DNA from: Zygnema circumcarinatum
Lineage: Eukaryota > Streptophyta > Zygnematophyceae > Zygnematales > Zygnemataceae
DNA: 64,000 nt
Reading direction: 5' to 3'
Assembly: GCA_037447605.1 (NCBI GenBank)
Contig: CM074805.1
Location: forward strand, 4,913,321 to 4,977,320
Shown here: positions 1 through 12,073 of the stretch, piece after piece
How the letters are laid out: every line of letters starts with the position of its first letter
How positions within the stretch are numbered: the first letter of the stretch is position 1
Position numbers and translations under genes: made by a program
Notes under the pieces: generated by a model
What the model was told of the DNA's origin: nothing
The model's database searches: none
The model's input: the letters and a program-made list of their open reading frames with translations, nothing else

Positions 1-1704
1 GGACTCCCCAAGGTGCCCCCCCCCCCCCCCTCCCTCTCCTAACATCCCCAATTAACAAGCAACTGAACCGAAAGCTGGAAGCCCTAAATTCCCATTCATA
101 GTTACCGTTAGAGTTACCTTTTACCGTTATTGCAGAACTCTGAAACTTATTGAAACCCTAATCAATGACTAACCTAACCGATCTGAACCCAATTATGGAA
201 CCCCAATATCCAAACCAATAGCAGTTCTACGCAGCTTGGAGGGGAGAAAAGGAGGAGGCAACTCTGAGCTGGAGGAAGAAACTCTGATTTGCTTACAATA
301 TAAATCCTTTAAGGACGGAAACTGCCTGAGCTGAATTCTTTCCACAATGATGAGAGCAATCCGACTCGAGTTTCATTTTCTTTCCTACTCTGATTCTGGA
401 CTTCTCTTTTGTTTCCTCCCATTTGGTTTTTTGCCGGAAGCAGGCCATGCCCCATGCAGGCCAACAAGCGGACTTTCCAACCGAGTGTGATCCGACGGAA
501 GCGCAAACATGGGTTCTTTGCAAGGTCCTTCTCCACCCTTCCTACTCTCTCTCTCCCTCTCCCTCTCTCTCTCACCCTCCCTCGATTCCCCTATGCTTAC
601 TAATTCTTCCGCCCTTCTCTTTTTTGCACCCTCACACTTTAGTAGTCCCTAGTATCCCCTTGCATTGTTCCCTAGTTTCATGCTGCCCGTATCCACTTTT
701 TAGATTCCTTTGTATTGAATTAAGTCGACAATTAGACCAAAACAAACAGCAAATAAGAACTAGTAAGGAGTATATCGATGCCGTGCTGGTCTCCTTAAGT
801 GCAACTGTTCTTATTTTCCCCTTTCCTTCGTTTTGCAAAGAGAAGTCGACAAGTCTCATCAGGGCCCTTGTTAAAAAATCGGATTTTCTTGTCCTTTGCA
901 GGAAGGAGTCTGTGGGAGGACGCAAAGTGTTGGCCAGACGATTGGCGAAGGGAAGGAAGAGGCTGAGCGCTTGAGGGTGCCTGCCTTTTATTTCTTTCCG
1001 TGGCAGCTTGTGAAGTTCGGCCCAGTTTGAATTTAAGTGTGAGATACTCATTGACGGCTCCGATTTAGGTCACTCAGTGTAGCATGTTGTACATATGCAA
1101 ACTTGAAGGGTATTGGAACTTCCCAGATGAGGCGCTTCATTTGTAGGTTGAATTGTCCTTCAGCATGAAAATGAATTGCTTATCCTAGTGGCTAGAAACT
1201 AGGGCGTCTCATGGCATGCTCGGGTATGGTCGGATGGATGTTGGGTGCCTTTTTGTGGCGGTTGTTTCTTTGCTGTTTTTGCTATGGGTGGTTTGCAAGC
1301 GTTGAACTGTAGCAGGAGAATGAAGAATTGAGTCACGGAATGTATGCACAGTCGGCTGGTGGCTGGTGTGGCTCACAAGTATCGCGCCCACATGCACCCA
1401 TGCCCCCATGGCCATGGCCATGCCCACATGCCCCCCATGGCCGGCATGTACCAATTGCCAGCCGATGATGGTACACGAGGAGGAGATAGGCCCATGGCTA
1501 CACTTCATGCAGCCAGACAAACAGCCACATTTTGCCCCCGACTAAACCAAAACTGACTATTTTTTAACCAGGCCAAATCGGACAGAGTAGTTAGCCATTC
1601 ATGTCCTGTAACGGTGACCGTGCGTTTCCATTAACAAAATTCTGTTACAAATCATGTCGACATGGAAAGACCCACAAGAATTGCACTTTATGCCACGTGT
1701 CAGC
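1..1704. other. Left flank, no gene recognised
   Basis: I recognise no gene here. The first 250 bases are rich in degenerate ACCGTTA/CCCTAA-like words. A CT-rich tract lies near 540-585. Short open frames on both strands have no recognisable family signature. At 1386-1446 there is a cluster of CCATGG/CATGCCC words. A G-box core (CACGTG) occurs at 1694-1699, just upstream of a TATA-like box. The right part is probably the promoter of the gene that starts at 2055. Confidence 0.5.
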
Positions 1705-1711
1705 TTATAAA
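1705..1711 (+). promoter_or_regulatory. Candidate TATA box of the 2055 gene
   Basis: TTATAAAT-type sequence about 350 bp upstream of the ATG at 2055, with a CACGTG core 10 bp further upstream. It is placed by sequence only; the transcription start is not visible. Confidence 0.35.
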
Positions 1712-2054
1712 TGGCCATCAGCCAGTGGATTAATCCTATCCAACTTGGTGACATCATCATGCATACGTCATGCACAGTGACAGTGACAGTCGAGTCACGT
1801 CTCGTCTCGTCACGCTTTGTTTTACGGCTGTGCCGGTTAACCCTAATGGCGCCCTCCCTCTACCTCTCTCTCTGTCCCTCCTCCGGGCCGCTCGCTACTC
1901 TCCTCTCTGGAGGAGGTCTTAAAGGGCCTCCTCATCCTGCATTCTTCGTGTGTTTTTTCTCACACGGGAAGAATATGAATTGCAGCATGTTATCCGTTCT
2001 GCATGAGAGCATATAATCCTAAAGGCTGCATTCTCCGCCTGCTTTCCCGTCAGA

Positions 2055-5000
2055 ATGTTCCTGTGGGTGCTTTTCCTCGCCTCTCTCCTCTTCCTCGTCC
2101 TCTTTCTCGCAGCCATAGCTCTCTTGAGATCTCTCTCGTCTCCCTCTCCCTTTGGTTGCGAGGGACATATGGTTGATACCCTGTGGAAGGGAGAAGCTGC
2201 TTCTTCACACAAATGCTGCTTCCACGACAGGATTCATGGCGTCAACGGAGGAGAGAGCCGCTTCTGGGCGCCTCTCATGGCGTGGGGGAAGTCCTCCTCT
2301 TTCGCTCTCACGTCTTACGGTCGTATTCATGGAGGCCTTATCACTCGAAGATCCTCCAAAGTTAAGGTTTCCTCATCTCCCATCTCCTCGCTAGCCCCCC
2401 CTCGCCCCGCGTCATCCTCCTTCGCGCACTCTCCCTCCTCCCCTTCCTCTTCTCCCGGTTCCCCCATTCCTCCCCTCTCTCCGACCTCCTCCAGCTGCGA
2501 AGCTGCCGCAATGCTCGCGGCGGCCATGGCTTCCGCTTGTTCGAGCTCTGAAAGCTCCACCTCCTCCTCCATGGCCACCATTACCGCGACAATTACTGCG
2601 ACAGCCATGGCGTACTCTCGCAATTTGGGAGAAGGAGGAGGAGGAGAGCCTTCCATAGAGGAGAGCAATCTCCGCACTGGTACAGCGGCGTTACCAGGTG
2701 GCAGATCAGGAATGCAGCGGAGACTCGTACTTGAGATCCGCATGTCGCCTTCCTTGACTCCTGACGAGCAGGGGGGAACGCTACCCAGAGCGACAGGTGT
2801 CCGGCTGAAGCTGGAGGCCAATGGGAGCCTCGACAGCTTGCCATCTGTCGCAGCAGCCATGGAGGAATACAACCGTGAAGGGGAGTCTGGGAAAGGTGTG
2901 GAAGGAGGAGAGGAAGTGAAGGAAACTATGGCTGGTTTGGGAGCACGCTCGTGCAACATAGGGAGAGATGCGTTTGTAGGGCTGGAAGGTCCAGGCATTA
3001 CGGAGTGGGGCTCAGAGGAATTAGGGTTTGCGTCGGGGGCGGGGAAGAAGGTGGGGGGAGTGGAAGACGGAATGGGAGGAGGTGGGGGGAAGGGAGATGG
3101 AGGAGAGGATAGGGTAGGATCGTTGAGTGAGCCGTCCTTGTTTGTCGAGCCCTCCTATGACAACGCAGGGAGCAGTTCCGTTGCAGTTGCGAATGCAAAT
3201 TCGACCGCAAATCTTTGTAACTTAGGCTTACGAAATGGCGGACAGTTGAATGCTTCTTCCCTACGATTTAAATCTTTGGGGGGGCTTCCCGTAGCTGCAG
3301 GCTGCCAGGCAACAGCAGAAGGATTGCCCAGAGGAGTTGCAAGCAGCAGCAAAAGCCGAACTGGGAGAGAGGGCGCAGGGTTCATTCCATGTGTGAAGGG
3401 GAAAGGAAAGGGAGGGGAGGGTGCTTCTCCGGGGGGAAGGGCGGCACATGTCGCAAATTCATTGCGTACAACTGTAACGGCAACACAGGGAGCAGCGATG
3501 ATTTCAAAAGGGGCAGCCGTTGAGGGGCTCGGGAGTCTTCGAATTAGCACACTGGAAACCTGCGGGAGAGGGAAGTCTTCAAAAGAGTGTGGGAGAATTG
3601 TGGCAGCGGAAATAGCTTCTGCATTGGCCGTTTTGGAAATTGATGCCATAGGAGAACAGAATTCTATTTCCTTCGGCATGCCTGTGGGCGGGGTGGTGAC
3701 ACCTGGCAGTCAGAGCAAGGTAGAGAAGCAGGGCGGGGATAAAGGCGAAAATGGGGAGGGGGCAAATGGGGTACTGCAGCAAGAGGAGGAGATGGGAGAG
3801 GGAGGGAGTGGGTCGGAGCACGGAGTCGAAGATGCAGAGGAGAAGGGAGATGGAAAGGGAGAGAGAGGGTTGGGGAGTGAGGGGATGGGAGGCGAGGAGG
3901 AAGAGAGTGAAGAGAAACGAAGGGCGAAGAAGAAGCGGAAGAATAAAATTCGACGGCAGAAGAAGGCGGCGGCTGCCGTGGCTGCGGCCGCGTCATCTTC
4001 TTCGCCATCATTGGTGGAAAACACACTCTCAGAGAGGCAGGAGAGGCTGACGGAAGGAGGAGGGAAGGTGGGCGAGGATGAGAGGGGAGTGAAGCAGCAG
4101 CCATGGTCGGCGCAGGGCGTGTCCAGGGAGGTTGAACTGGGCTGTACCTGTAAGGCTGTTAGAAGCTCGTTTCATGCTGTTACTTGTCCGTTTCCGTTTA
4201 CGTCTTCGGGAAGTATGATTCAACGGAAGATCAAGGAGCAGTACGACGAACTCGTGCGTGCGAACGCCGCAAAGACGCTCACATTGGCACAGGTGTGATA
4301 GCAAAAGTGACCGCACCCTGACTGCACGGCACCCTGGCATGAGGTCGTAGGGCTTCTCTTGCTCGTCATGTATTCGGAATTCTGTAGACTCCATTGAAGA
4401 TCTGTTCCGTAGATTGTCAAGAAGCTTCAATACGCAAGGTTCAACGTTTTTTGTCAAGGTTGCATGTTTTTTTTTTTTGACGCAGCCGTTCACATGACTG
4501 TTCAGTACTGTTGGGAATGCAGGTGGGACGGTTTACCACATGTCTCGTGGAGGCCAAGGCCTGTCTGCAGCACAAGTGAGTTTTTTTGCCTCTAGTCACC
4601 AACCTGATTTTCCATGTGGGGTCGATTCTTGTGGGGGATTGTCACGTACGCTGTACTTTTCCATGTTGCTTCCATTTGTATGCACTACTGTTGCCGTCAA
4701 AGTGACGGATGGCGGCTTGTGATTCGCTTGCACAGATCCGAGACCCTCCAAAGGCGGTTCACCATAGCGAAGTCGCTACTGGCAAAAGCGGAAAAGTCAT
4801 CCTTTGACCGACTCTGTAGTCAGGTGAGCAGCTGCCTGCTGTCAGGTCTACTGCGGTAACGTTTGGCAAAGGCGGGGAAATCCGTTTTCTTTATGTGATG
4901 AGGATGATATTGCTTGGAAGAGAGAGAGGGAGGGGGGTTGGGGAGGGGGGGAAGAGGGTGGGGGTTGGGGTGGGGGAAGCGAGTGAGGTGGCAACAGAGA

Positions 5001-6286
5001 GAAAGGTCGGGGGGAAAGAGAGAGAGGACGGAAGAGAGAGAGGTGGGGGAAGAAAGTGAGAGAGTGGGGGGAAAAATCGTATTTATGTTTTCTACTTTTG
5101 AAAACTTTCGCTTTTTCCATCGTCGTTTTCTATGGGGCAGATTTATGGCCTAGAACTGGAGCAGAAAAAACTGGAAGAAGACACTGTGGTGTATAACCGG
5201 CTTCAGGATCAACTGAAGCAGTCTCCAGCCTATCAGAAGGTCAGAAAATTAAGGAATTCTTTCTCTTGTTTGTGCTATGCAAGTGTTTCTATCCTCAGAT
5301 TAATTTTTCTTTGGAGATTGGGAAGAGTTTCGTATTGGCTGTACAGAGAGAGAATGAACTAAAGGGCGGATGGAGATGTGGAGAAGGGAAGGGGAGGGAG
5401 AGAAGGCGAATGGAGAGAGAGGGTGTAGGCTGAACAGGCAGAGATGGGGAAGGAGGCAGAGAAGGGCGGAGGAAGGAGAGGAAAAGAGGACAGAGAGAAG
5501 ACAGCGGGAGGAAGGGATGGGAGAGGAAAGAGAGAGAGAGTGTGTGTACATGGGGAGAGGGGTGAAGGTAAGAAGGGAGAGGGAACATGGGAGGTGGTGG
5601 TGGATATAGGCCATGCAACATACTAAAAATAAACCTAAGACCGAAAACCTGACGGGAAACCCTGAAAAGCAACCAAGAACCAGAAAGAAAGGGTCTCCCT
5701 TAAACCCCTTCTAATAAATTTGTTTTCTTGTGAATGTTGTCTGCCCCCAGATGTTGGAATATGGACGAGCGCATTTTGAACTGCAGCCCAAATCTGGGCA
5801 ACTTATTGAGAAAATAGAGGAGGAAGAAATTTCCTTCGAGGAACTTTTGGCGCAAGAGAAGAAAGACACCTTCTGGTGTGTCCTCAGGAAGAACCCACAG
5901 AGAATAATCCTTAAAGCTCTCTCCCCTCCCTTCCCCTCCCCTCTACCCTCCCTTCGCTCCCTCTCTTATCTCCCCTATTTTCCCTCCTCTCCCTCCCCCA
6001 TTCTTCCCCGCTTCCCCCCTGCCGCCTCTCCCCTTCCCCCTTCTCCCTCCCTCCTGCCCCACTCCCCCTTCCTCTCTCGTCCCTCCTCCCTCCCTCCTGC
6101 CTCCTCTCTTCATCCCTCCGTTACGTCGGACTCTATGTGGCATGCTAGAAGCCTATTAAGTATGACCATATTCTGATTATATAGTATCAGATGAACGCCC
6201 TTTTGGTTATTCACTGTCTCCTGTGCTGAAATTTGCGCTGCAGGCAAAAGCACGGAGTAGGGCGCTCTTCAGTTCAAGTCAACTGA
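2055..6286 (+). CDS. Conserved plant-type protein of unknown function, hydrophobic N-terminus and C-terminal coiled coil
   Basis: I do not recognise a function. Model: join(2055..4292, 4523..4575, 4736..4823, 5141..5239, 5751..5875, 6244..6286), 881 residues, all phases closing. Residues 2-24 form one strongly hydrophobic segment (signal anchor or signal peptide). A long Ser/Pro-, then Gly/Glu-rich low-complexity region follows. A basic stretch (KRRAKKKRKNKIRRQKK, near residue 630) looks like a nuclear localisation signal, which sits oddly with a membrane anchor. From about residue 720 the protein is ordered and charged: MIQRKIKEQYDELV, LTLAQVGRF, FTIAKSLLAKA, KSSFDRL, IEEEEISFEELLAQEKK. This reads as a helical coiled coil and resembles a plant family I remember without a name. 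Introns 3 and 4 carry GA-rich tracts and intron 5 a CT-rich tract. The start codon is the first ATG of the frame; an upstream exon is possible. Confidence 0.8.
4912..5069. repeat. GA-rich low-complexity tract in an intron
   Basis: Almost pure purine on the plus strand (GGGGAG/GAGAGA words), inside intron 3 of the 2055 gene. A second GA-rich tract at about 5364-5590 (intron 4) and a CT-rich one at about 5913-6118 (intron 5) follow in the same gene. Confidence 0.85.
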
Positions 6287-6977
6287 GCTCAACGAAGGGT
6301 TCTTAGAATTATGAAAGTGAAGCGTTTTGATTGAGAATCAATGTTAACTGTTGAAGGTGGTCTCTTTCTCGGCTTAGGTTTTGATTATTTTCTTGGAATA
6401 GTCTTTTTTTTAAGGTTGAAATTTTCCCCCCTGGCAAATGCAAAGTACGAAGGCACGAGTTACAAGGCTTTGGAGATAATAGTAGAAAGGAGGCGGTTGT
6501 GAGAAGAAACCCCCTTCATACTTTTCCTCTTGAGGCGATTTTTGGCCCCTCTTGCAATTCCCGGCGCAGCGTTTTCCAACCCCTGTCTAAATCTTGGCCA
6601 AATCTCAAAACCACGCCCAATGAATTCCTCAATGCTGCAGGCATACCGTCCTAAAATGATGATGAAATTCCATCTTGATGCCCCTTTCCCACTACCTTAA
6701 ATATGTAAAGATGGAAATTGAGAATAGTTCACTGCAGGCTGCACGACACTGCTCAAGAGCGATCACATAGAAATCTGGAAAGGCTGATCTTCTGTTCAGT
6801 ACAGTTAGGCACAGCTTCTCGGAACGCACTTCCTGATCTGACATTCCACTGTTGTCCTGGTACATCGAAAGTAGAAACGTTATGTAAATCAATTCAGGAC
6901 ATTGAACTATTTCTTTTCATTACTTTCTTGTTGAAAAATCTCTGAGGACATCCTTACATCTATGTAATTATATATAA
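6287..6977. other. Convergent intergenic spacer
   Basis: Spacer between the 3' end of the 2055 gene and the 3' end of SPO11-2, which converge here. AT-rich, holding the presumed 3' UTRs of both. No gene or repeat recognised. Confidence 0.6.
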
Positions 6978-9900
6978 TCATATATACTCAGCAGCAACAA
7001 GCTTCCGTGACAGATGCTCAGTAAGAAAGTCGTAACCATTTGCATATAGAGCCTCGATTTCCGCTCGTCGTCCCAACTCATGCATCTGAATAAGTTCGGA
7101 TTGATACGCTGGAAGTTTCTGTTTGTAACCAACCAGCAAAGGCAACCAGATCCTTATTCCCAGCTCCTTCTGAACCATGACCATTGGTCAGGGACAAAGT
7201 GCTTCAGCTCATCCTGATTGCTATGACGCTATGCTGAAATTTAGAAATAGTGCCCTGAACAGGCACTAAGTAGAGCCGAAAACACCAAAGACGTTGAGCA
7301 AGCACGGCCAATGTAGGGCACGAATGCACAAAAACAACAGGAAACTGCCAAAGAAAGGGTCAAGGCACTCACTGCCAGTGTTTTGGATTCCACCATATTA
7401 TGCAACATGACGAGGTCTCTTGGAGAAAGTTCCTGGAAGCCTTCTTCAGGGATGTATCCCAAATCTGCCGACCTTAATCCAAGCCATTTAACATCGCAGG
7501 CTGCATAGCACATTGATAATCCGAAGTGCATGATTCAGTATTACTTTTCCGCACAGTATGAAAAGCCAATGTCACTATAGACATTGAAGGTAAATGTCAA
7601 GTTCAACACAGCCGTCAAGACCTTGGACAGTAACATAGTATTAAGGAGCTTGAACACACTTGCTTTCTGACACAGTGATATATCATGGCACATACCTTGA
7701 CAAACTGTAAATAACGATGGCGATAACAAACACACAAGGTTCCTAGGAAGGTCTCTCAAACACTTGCACACGAAACACTAGGATAGACAAATTTGGAGTA
7801 AGCTTGGCTCACACACCATACTTTGGAGACTCTAATCCCATCCGTACACTTCCAAATTTGTAAGTGCAGATTATTCCGAGTCCTGATGGATTCCTGCGCA
7901 AGACCTCGAAGCCATTGTCATGGAGCTTATTTCACCGTTTGTTTGGTTCTTCGAGTCCCGTTTCTTTCTTTCTGTTAGGAGTGAAGCCTTTCTACACAAT
8001 ACATACCAATCAACAAGGCCAACAATGGGAACCTCAGGAATAGATAAGTGAAGACGGTGAAGGAAGGCTCTGCACACAATCAATAATCCGAGTCAGTAAA
8101 TCGAGGATGTAAAACATCTACCAAATCTGCTTAACAAGACGGTAAGTGTTAAACTATCAATCACTCTCAGCGGGCACTTATGCCAGATCGCATTGTGTAA
8201 ACGAGATATGTAGGATCGTAGGCAACAGATCTTCATGACTCCAACAAGCCATCCGTCTCTTGAATAGTTGTACAGTCAGCGGACGAGAAGACCTCGGTAC
8301 TGGAAAGTTCTAGATATGCGTGGACAAATTTTCACGCTCTTTTCTACAGACTTTTCGTGTACTCGTCAAGGATGTTGGAAATGTATGACCTTGTGGCGAG
8401 ATCAGGAAAGCCTTTTGCAGTGATCAAAATGCTTGGAACGACTTCGAAAAATCGATCTTCAGCGAGCCTCTGAAATATGGCGTCCTGAAGGAAACGAAAC
8501 ACATAGTAAAATGAGAAGCTGCATGTTCCAACGAGCAAGTCTAACATTGCTTTCATTATGCGTACTTCTTTTTGAAACATGAAGTTAGACGCATCTATTT
8601 GTACCTTCTCAACAACTACAATATACTGTGCGTCTGAATAGAATTCCATGTTTTCGAAAAGGTTGAGGTTCCCAGAAATAGCGAGACCTCCCAAGCCTAG
8701 TCTTGTGCAGTCAATCCAATGACCAGAATCTCCGTCCTGCAAACGAAAAAAAATAAAAAAAATAAGCAATCTTCTTACTCGTTTCAATCTTTCTCACTCT
8801 CTCCCCTCTCTCCCCATCACCCTTCCCTCCCTCTTTCGCTCCACTCGTTTTTTTCCTTCTCTTTGCCTCTCCTGTCCCGGTCCTTGTCCTCCTCTCGCTT
8901 CCTCACTCGCTTTCTCTTGCTCTTTGTATCCCTGCTCCTCTTCTCTCCCTTCTTCTCCTTTCCTCTCGCTACCGCTCCTTCTCCCACTCCCCACCCCTTT
9001 CTCGTTTCCCACGGCACCTTGATTTGTAACCTGCCAATGACTGCTCCACGGCTTGATGCATATATGCCAAGGCTGGTTCGAGCGCAGCATAACAGGGCTA
9101 CCACATCTGCAGACAAAAGAAAGTTTGAATTCGTACAGGCTAGGAACAACTTATAGCTCAGCTTATCCTAACGCAAACTGTTTACTACGCATTGTTTTTG
9201 GGCAATAGCATAGCAGATCACAGTATTCTCACTACCTACAAGGACGTCAAAGTGCTGATTTGACGAAGATTTCCCAACTCTACAAGCTGAAGTTGATGTT
9301 TCTCACCCTGCACTGCTCTATTGACGTGGTCCTGCTTCTGAAAAAGGTGAGGTGAATCTGACAGTAGGTGATAGAAAACTTCTCTTTGTGTTGCTTGCTT
9401 TCTGCTGGTCAGGAGACGGTAAGCTAGTTGCAGAACCTTCCACACTGAAAACAAATGCAATCCGTTTCAGACAATCGATTCAACTTACACAAACACTAAA
9501 GGCTCGAAGTCGGTATTGGAGCCAAGTGCAACCTTTACCTTCCAAGACTTCACAAGTACGTCGAGTCACGCATCAAAATGCACTAGATAATACAAAAAGA
9601 TATCTTAGGACGTGTACCTTAAAGTATAAGTGAGTAGCAGTACTGTGACGAAGTGTAACAAGATAACATGAACAATTCAAACGGATGCCAACCTCTGACG
9701 AAGCATGTTACTCTTTTCCCCTGTCGCCCAGCCAAGTGTCGATCACTCAGGTTCGACTGAATTTGGATTTTTGAATGATCGGCGGCTTCACCTTCGCAAA
9801 TCTGAATGTATCTGGCATTGCGTCCAACCTACAATACAGGAAACTCTGGTAAGTAGGCTTTTCCTCCAAGTGATGGATCTTCTTAATTCACTCGCTCCAG

Positions 9901-10526
9901 ATCATCTCGGCACAGGAAGCAAATTTTTCAACAGACGAAGACCTGACTGGATTTACTGAAAAAGAAATGCAGAACATAGAATATGCCGCGTCAGTCGGTC
10001 TTGCAAATGGACTCGTAAAAAGTTTGAACTTGTCAAGAATGAACGACTTGAACGAAAAAATCATCATGAAGGGACGATGAACCTCATTGCTTATGCATTC
10101 ACACCTTCTCGTCTGTTCAATTTAACTGATCACTTGAATTCGTATTCGTCCCTTAGAGCCAGATAGAAGCCACCACCAGAGAACTTACAATGCAAAGAGG
10201 ACTGATGGAAGGCTCTGCTGAAACCAAATTTTGAAGAAAATCACTGACTAATGCTTCGATCCTTGAGCACACCTGATCAGTCCGATGCAATTTGTCTTTG
10301 TTAGTCGATACTACCACATCAAAATACCGCGCCAGCTTTATCAAATAGCATGCCTCAAAGCACATAAAATAATACAACTTTGGTAAAGCATAGTTATCCA
10401 TAACCTGCTCAAATAATCAGCAACAAAGCCTGTAACCTATGACATCACCTCGTCTGGTGGAGCTGAATCTGCAAGACAAAAATCCTCATAGACCTCTGCG
10501 ATCCTTGCATCTTGAGAGCCTTGCAT
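6978..10526 (-). CDS. SPO11-2: SPO11-2, meiotic topoisomerase VI-A-like protein
   Basis: SPO11-2 belongs to the Spo11/TopVIA family that makes meiotic double-strand breaks in plants, acting with SPO11-1 and MTOPVIB in the nucleus. Exons read: 10449-10526, 10189-10272, then linker exon(s) between 9445 and 10188 that I could not fix, then 9307-9444, 9018-9106, 8605-8736, 8390-8484, 8007-8069, 7817-7893, 7373-7500, 6978-7118. About 341 residues are accounted for; Arabidopsis SPO11-2 has 383. The catalytic tyrosine lies in ATQREVFYHLL. The 5Y-CAP/WHD continues in SLGIYASSRGAVIGRL. Toprim motifs are VVVEKDAIFQRLAEDRFF, SILITAKGFPDLATR and GLVDWNPSGLGI; DWNPxG replaces the DxD of other Spo11 types, as in other SPO11-2 proteins. 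The C-terminus GRRAEIEALYANGYDFL matches the family. The ATG at 10526 gives an N-terminus alignable to Arabidopsis. Part of the linker is probably YLFVLSS near 9580 and RLRAFSV near 9495. Confidence 0.93.
9705..10080 (+). CDS. Weak candidate: small antisense gene nested in a SPO11-2 intron
   Basis: On the plus strand, inside the SPO11-2 intron between 9445 and 10188, two blocks join through a GTAAGT donor (9849) and a CAG acceptor (9900): join(9705..9848, 9901..10080), 107 residues. The second block has a protein-like composition (DEDLTGFTEKEMQNIEYAAS, then LVKSLNLSRMNDLNEKI) with an amphipathic-helix look. I recognise no family. The 52-bp intron is short, the first block is unremarkable and part of the interval may hold SPO11-2 linker sequence on the other strand. 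Chance is a serious alternative. Confidence 0.22.
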
Positions 10527-12073
10527 GATGACATGCAAAAACAAAAAATAGAAATCAAGACAGCTGCAGTCAGCAGTCAGCAGTCAGCACCATGAACATT
10601 CACATATTTTTCTGCCTCTTTTTTGTGCTCCAGATTGCCTGAGCCCGCCTTGCATGCACTTCCTTGCAAGTCCTCGCCTTCAAAAAAGTTTGGAAGGGAA
10701 GGTTTCAGGCCGTCAGGCCAGGCCTGAACAACACTTTCAACGTTCCGTGTTGCAGGAACATCTGACAAACCCGTTTTCTTAAACAAAGTGCATGTGACGT
10801 GAATTTGACCGCTTACACTAGGGCGTGTCAGACTTAACGAAATCTTACGAACAAAAAAGTTTTGTAAGTACTCCGCCGCCCCAGGATTGCTATGTCACCG
10901 AAGTACTCGTTCTGGTCTCAAACTTACGAACAATTTTTAAGTCTGACACCCCCTACTGTAATAAACATTTAACACAAGCATGCGGTAAAACCGCAGTCTT
11001 TAACCAATGTTTTGACACCACGTGGCATTTAACCAATCAGGGATAAGCGTGGCGACGTGCCATTGGCTGAAAAATGAGATTTGGTCTACGCCCTATTTTT
11101 TTCGGCTGTAGGAAGTCAGAGGATGACGTAAGATACACGTCACCAAATTGACAAGATCCACGGAACGGGCCTTTGTCGTCAGTTCCAATTCCGTGAAATG
11201 AAAACGTGTTTTTACGGTGCGTCTAACTAGAGTACATAGAACGCTGGAAGCGAGCAGCCATGGTTGCAGGCGAGGCAGGGTAGGTCCTTTACGATGTCCG
11301 CCATGGCAGCGAAAGCTCAAGTTGCAAAGTTCTCAAGATGGTGTCGCTGTGTCGGAAGAATCCGCGACTCTGCCGTTACCTTTTCACATGCGATCTACTA
11401 GAAGAATTCTGAAAGGTCTATTTGAAGGAGTTTCCGATGTAACGCTGCAATTTCTGCATGCAGGACTGACGTCGCAGCTGAAACTTCTGTTTTCCGAGTT
11501 GAAGAAAAGGCGAAGTCATAAGAAATAGTTGAGGCCGGTGCTTGATCCGGCAGCACCTGCCCTTGTCAGGACTCCTGGCAGCTTGGAAAACCCCAATGCT
11601 GTAAGAGCTGCAGTGTAGCCAGTAGTGATGCTGGAGACCTTATGATACGGACCAGAAGCAACACTTCCTTTTGTATTGAACGTGTCATCAGAAAAGTCAT
11701 CGCCTTCCCTGTGACCTTTCTACCTTTTTCTATGATTCAATCCTAATCGTTTCACTATTCTTAGTTGACAAATGGCTGAACGCAGACTTACTGAGTGAAT
11801 AATTGGCGACTTTGCTAGAACAAAAGCTTGGCAGAAAAAAATGCAAATTTTGTTGAACTGCTACCTGAAAACAGATAATGTCCAAAAACATTGCTAATCT
11901 TTCTCCACCTATTTCCAGCACTCCAATGCAAGAGACTCCCTATCCTTCTAAGGGGGAGATCCAACAGATGCTGTCACCTAAGTCAACCTATCTGCCTAGC
12001 TGGCCTCAAACCTTAATACAAAAAGATGAAACAACATTTTTTTTAAGGAACAGCATTTCACTGGCTCCACGTG
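10527..12073. other. Intergenic spacer between SPO11-2 and the TFIIH p44 gene
   Basis: Holds the upstream region of SPO11-2 and the 3' flank of the p44 gene, both on the minus strand. It contains the MITE-like element at 10819-10955 and a CACGTG core at 11019-11024. I see no other gene; short open frames have no family signature. Confidence 0.55.
10819..10955. mobile_element. MITE-like element with imperfect terminal inverted repeats
   Basis: The left end reads TAGGGCGTGTCAGACTTAAC. The right end, reverse-complemented, reads TAGGGGGTGTCAGACTTAAA. Further inward both arms share TTACGAAC/TTCGTAAG. The whole is 137 bp, non-coding, bounded by TA on both sides, which could be a TA target duplication. 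Family not identified. Confidence 0.5.

Noticed and set aside
293-1051. Several overlapping open frames of 60-180 codons on both strands
   Set aside because: No family signature, mutually overlapping and partly built on a CT tract; they look like chance.
9661-9720. Alternative SPO11-2 exon ending in a frame reading TCFVR before the WKV block
   Set aside because: An in-frame stop lies just upstream and the exon would be under 30 bases; the RLRAFSV exon near 9495 fits better, though not proven.
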